From Chloroflexota bacterium (GTDB taxonomy: Bacteria > Chloroflexota > Anaerolineae > Promineifilales > Promineifilaceae): DNA of 8,447 nucleotides. The DNA is taken from positions 1 to 8,447 of the forward strand of contig QQUD01000561.1 of NCBI GenBank assembly GCA_008501785.1. The letters run 5' to 3'. The stretch's first letter is position 1, and each line of letters begins with the position of its first letter. Below the pieces are notes generated by a model that was not told the origin of the DNA, ran no database searches, and worked only from the letters and a program-made list of their open reading frames with translations. The translations under genes and the position numbers were made by a program. This document shows positions 8,301-8,447 of this stretch, piece after piece.

Positions 8301-8447
8301 CCAGGGGTTCGTTGACATAGGCAACTGTACCATCAACTATTTTGGAGATGACGAGTGGGACACTAATGGATTCCAAAATGTTTTGCACCCGTTCTTGCTC
8401 TTTTTGCAACGCCTTTTCAATTTGTTTTCGGTCTGTAATGTCATGGA
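5383..8447 (-). CDS. Multi-domain PAS/GAF sensory protein, 5' end outside the window
   Basis: This is a cytoplasmic signal-sensing protein with 1020 residues in the window, ending at a TAA. The frame stays open to the right edge. A TTG at 8409 could be read as a start, but the codons before it encode HDITDRKQIEKAL, the usual end of a PAS domain, so the true start is upstream. Numbering from that TTG, domains are PAS 8-118, GAF 140-290, a degenerate REGW module 303-425 with a Pro/Glu/Thr-rich insert, and GAFs at about 438-598, 605-770 and 780-945. A tail at 952-1008 resembles the first helix and strand of another GAF. Many GAFs end in the typical helix with LQNAR or VQNAR. No HisKA, HATPase, GGDEF, EAL, receiver or DNA-binding motif is seen, no membrane segment, and no cysteine. 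It precedes a second sensor gene by 6 bases, so the two are probably one operon. Ligands are unknown. Confidence 0.95.
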   Translation of the reverse strand, partial: HDITDRKQIEKALQKEQERVQNILESISVPLVISKIVDGTVAYVNEPLAEIIRVPRDELMGQVTPDFYHNPADRQAYLTALREQGRVENYDLRLKRGDGELFWALISGQVVEFQGEPAIINSVIDINERRDAQATVARRAAELETVSDLGTVAATILDPDELLQRVVDLTKERFNLYHAHVYLLDGDQTVLTLTNGAGEAGSAMVAEGRQIALSKEQSLVARAARSQEGVVINDVQAEPGFLPHPLLPNTRAEMAVPLIAGNEVQGVLDVQADKVDRFTAEDISIFTTLAAQVAVALQNARRYDESQLALDELTRLQRVMAREGWEAFLLAHERPLFGYSFDSKGTQPIVNNDDKVVASAATNGHVSEVETEKETAVTPADNGLSIPITVRGEQIGQLGLRTPDGSPIPERSQFLLQNITRQMSEALERARLFEETELARSETESLYASSSQIVRATTIDEALNALVQSSKLKNFSRTAFLSFDKPWDDVRPEKLTMNVIHENAEISHISGLEQEYLLDTLPFTPFLKRDEPVIVEDINTFEHATEEMRDFFHNYLHTRSIILFPMVVGDEWFGVMAADHLDPMPLAPEEVRQISSLTDQTATVVQSLRLFEAAERRAAELAIINEVVSTVSGTFDIEESLQIVAEELSKIVGSGQISITLIDEDKKALTIVAEVYDEELSESAKGYKIPLEGNALTQEVLRTRKTVMVEDAQTNPLTEPVHEGMILKGVQTLYIIPMVAGNEVVGTVGIDILESDRLLSDQQLRLVETLIFQAATSVQNARLYSESQARANELSTINSIGEVASSQLNTSELFNSVGALLQETFTTESVYFALFDNKDSTISFPYFYSKEEGFHGVAPRTMEDGGLTGRIIETRKPLRHLWEQEITQDDAQAEGAQLVGTGRIADSYMGVPMIVGREVVGVIGVSNYSEIRTYNEQDQRLLESLAGTIGVAIQNSRQFEDAQRRAERESLINMIGQKIQAATTVESALQTAVSELGQALKLKKAVVELSTTNGNGHTRE
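5467..5476. repeat. AACGGCCGTT palindrome, site 4
   Basis: Perfect palindrome extended to 12 bases (5466-5477), in the C-terminal tail of the upstream sensor. It encodes Thr-Ala-Val in QTAVSE. The peptide around it is otherwise unrelated to that at site 2. Confidence 0.7.
7315..7324. repeat. AACGGCCGTT palindrome, site 5
   Basis: Perfect 10-base palindrome in the non-conserved insert of the REGW module of the upstream sensor, encoding Thr-Ala-Val of KETAVTPAD. The insert is under weak protein constraint, so amino-acid selection is an unlikely cause. Confidence 0.7.
7439..7448. repeat. AACGGCCGTT palindrome, site 6
   Basis: Perfect 10-base palindrome in the upstream sensor, read in a different codon phase from the other five. 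Here it contributes to GAA CGG CCG TTA (Glu-Arg-Pro-Leu). This shows that the repeat is a DNA word rather than a recurring peptide. Confidence 0.7.
7525..8388 (-). repeat. PAS-GAF cassette, copy in the upstream gene
   Basis: This encodes residues 8-295 of the upstream sensor, counted from the TTG at 8409: a PAS with the motifs DGTVAYVNEP and TPDFYHNPADR, a coiled linker with RRAAELETVS, and a GAF with LYHAHVYLL and HPLLPNTRAEMAVP. It aligns without any gap to residues 286-567 of the downstream sensor, at a fixed offset of 278 residues (3867 bases). The linker is as well conserved as the domains, so PAS, linker and GAF were copied as one unit. Confidence 0.85.

Overview
The whole window is coding on the minus strand and holds parts of two very large, adjacent sensory genes. 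The upstream gene (5383 to the right edge) enters the window already inside its reading frame and ends at a TAA. The downstream gene (ATG at 5376 to the left edge) starts 6 bases later and is still open at base 1, after 1792 codons without a stop. I found no plus-strand gene, RNA gene, mobile element, CRISPR array or terminator. The only non-coding DNA is the 6-base gap between the genes, which carries a ribosome binding site.

Both products are chains of PAS and GAF sensory domains joined by helical linkers. The upstream protein shows the tail of one PAS, one full PAS, four GAF domains, one degenerate GAF-like module and a short C-terminal tail. It ends without a histidine kinase, GGDEF/EAL, phosphatase or DNA-binding domain. 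The downstream protein shows three PAS, one GAF, a fourth PAS, three GAF, one degenerate module, two more GAF and the start of another GAF, and then runs off the window. Any output domain would have to lie to the left of base 1. No membrane segment or signal peptide is seen, so both parts look cytoplasmic.

The two proteins are built from related parts. A PAS-GAF cassette of about 280 residues appears in both genes and aligns without a gap. Two neighbouring GAF domains in the downstream gene are a clear tandem duplication. A module beginning with the motif REGW occurs once in each gene. The likely role is multi-input signal integration feeding a kinase or another effector outside the window; the signals themselves cannot be read from sequence.

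Proteins with this many GAF domains, the REGW module and LYHxH-type GAFs are familiar from Chloroflexota, especially Anaerolineae-like filamentous bacteria, and the moderate GC content is compatible with that. This placement is an inference from domain style; no taxonomic marker is present. The most unexpected DNA-level signal is a perfect 10-base palindrome, AACGGCCGTT, found six times in 8.4 kb where far less than one is expected by chance.
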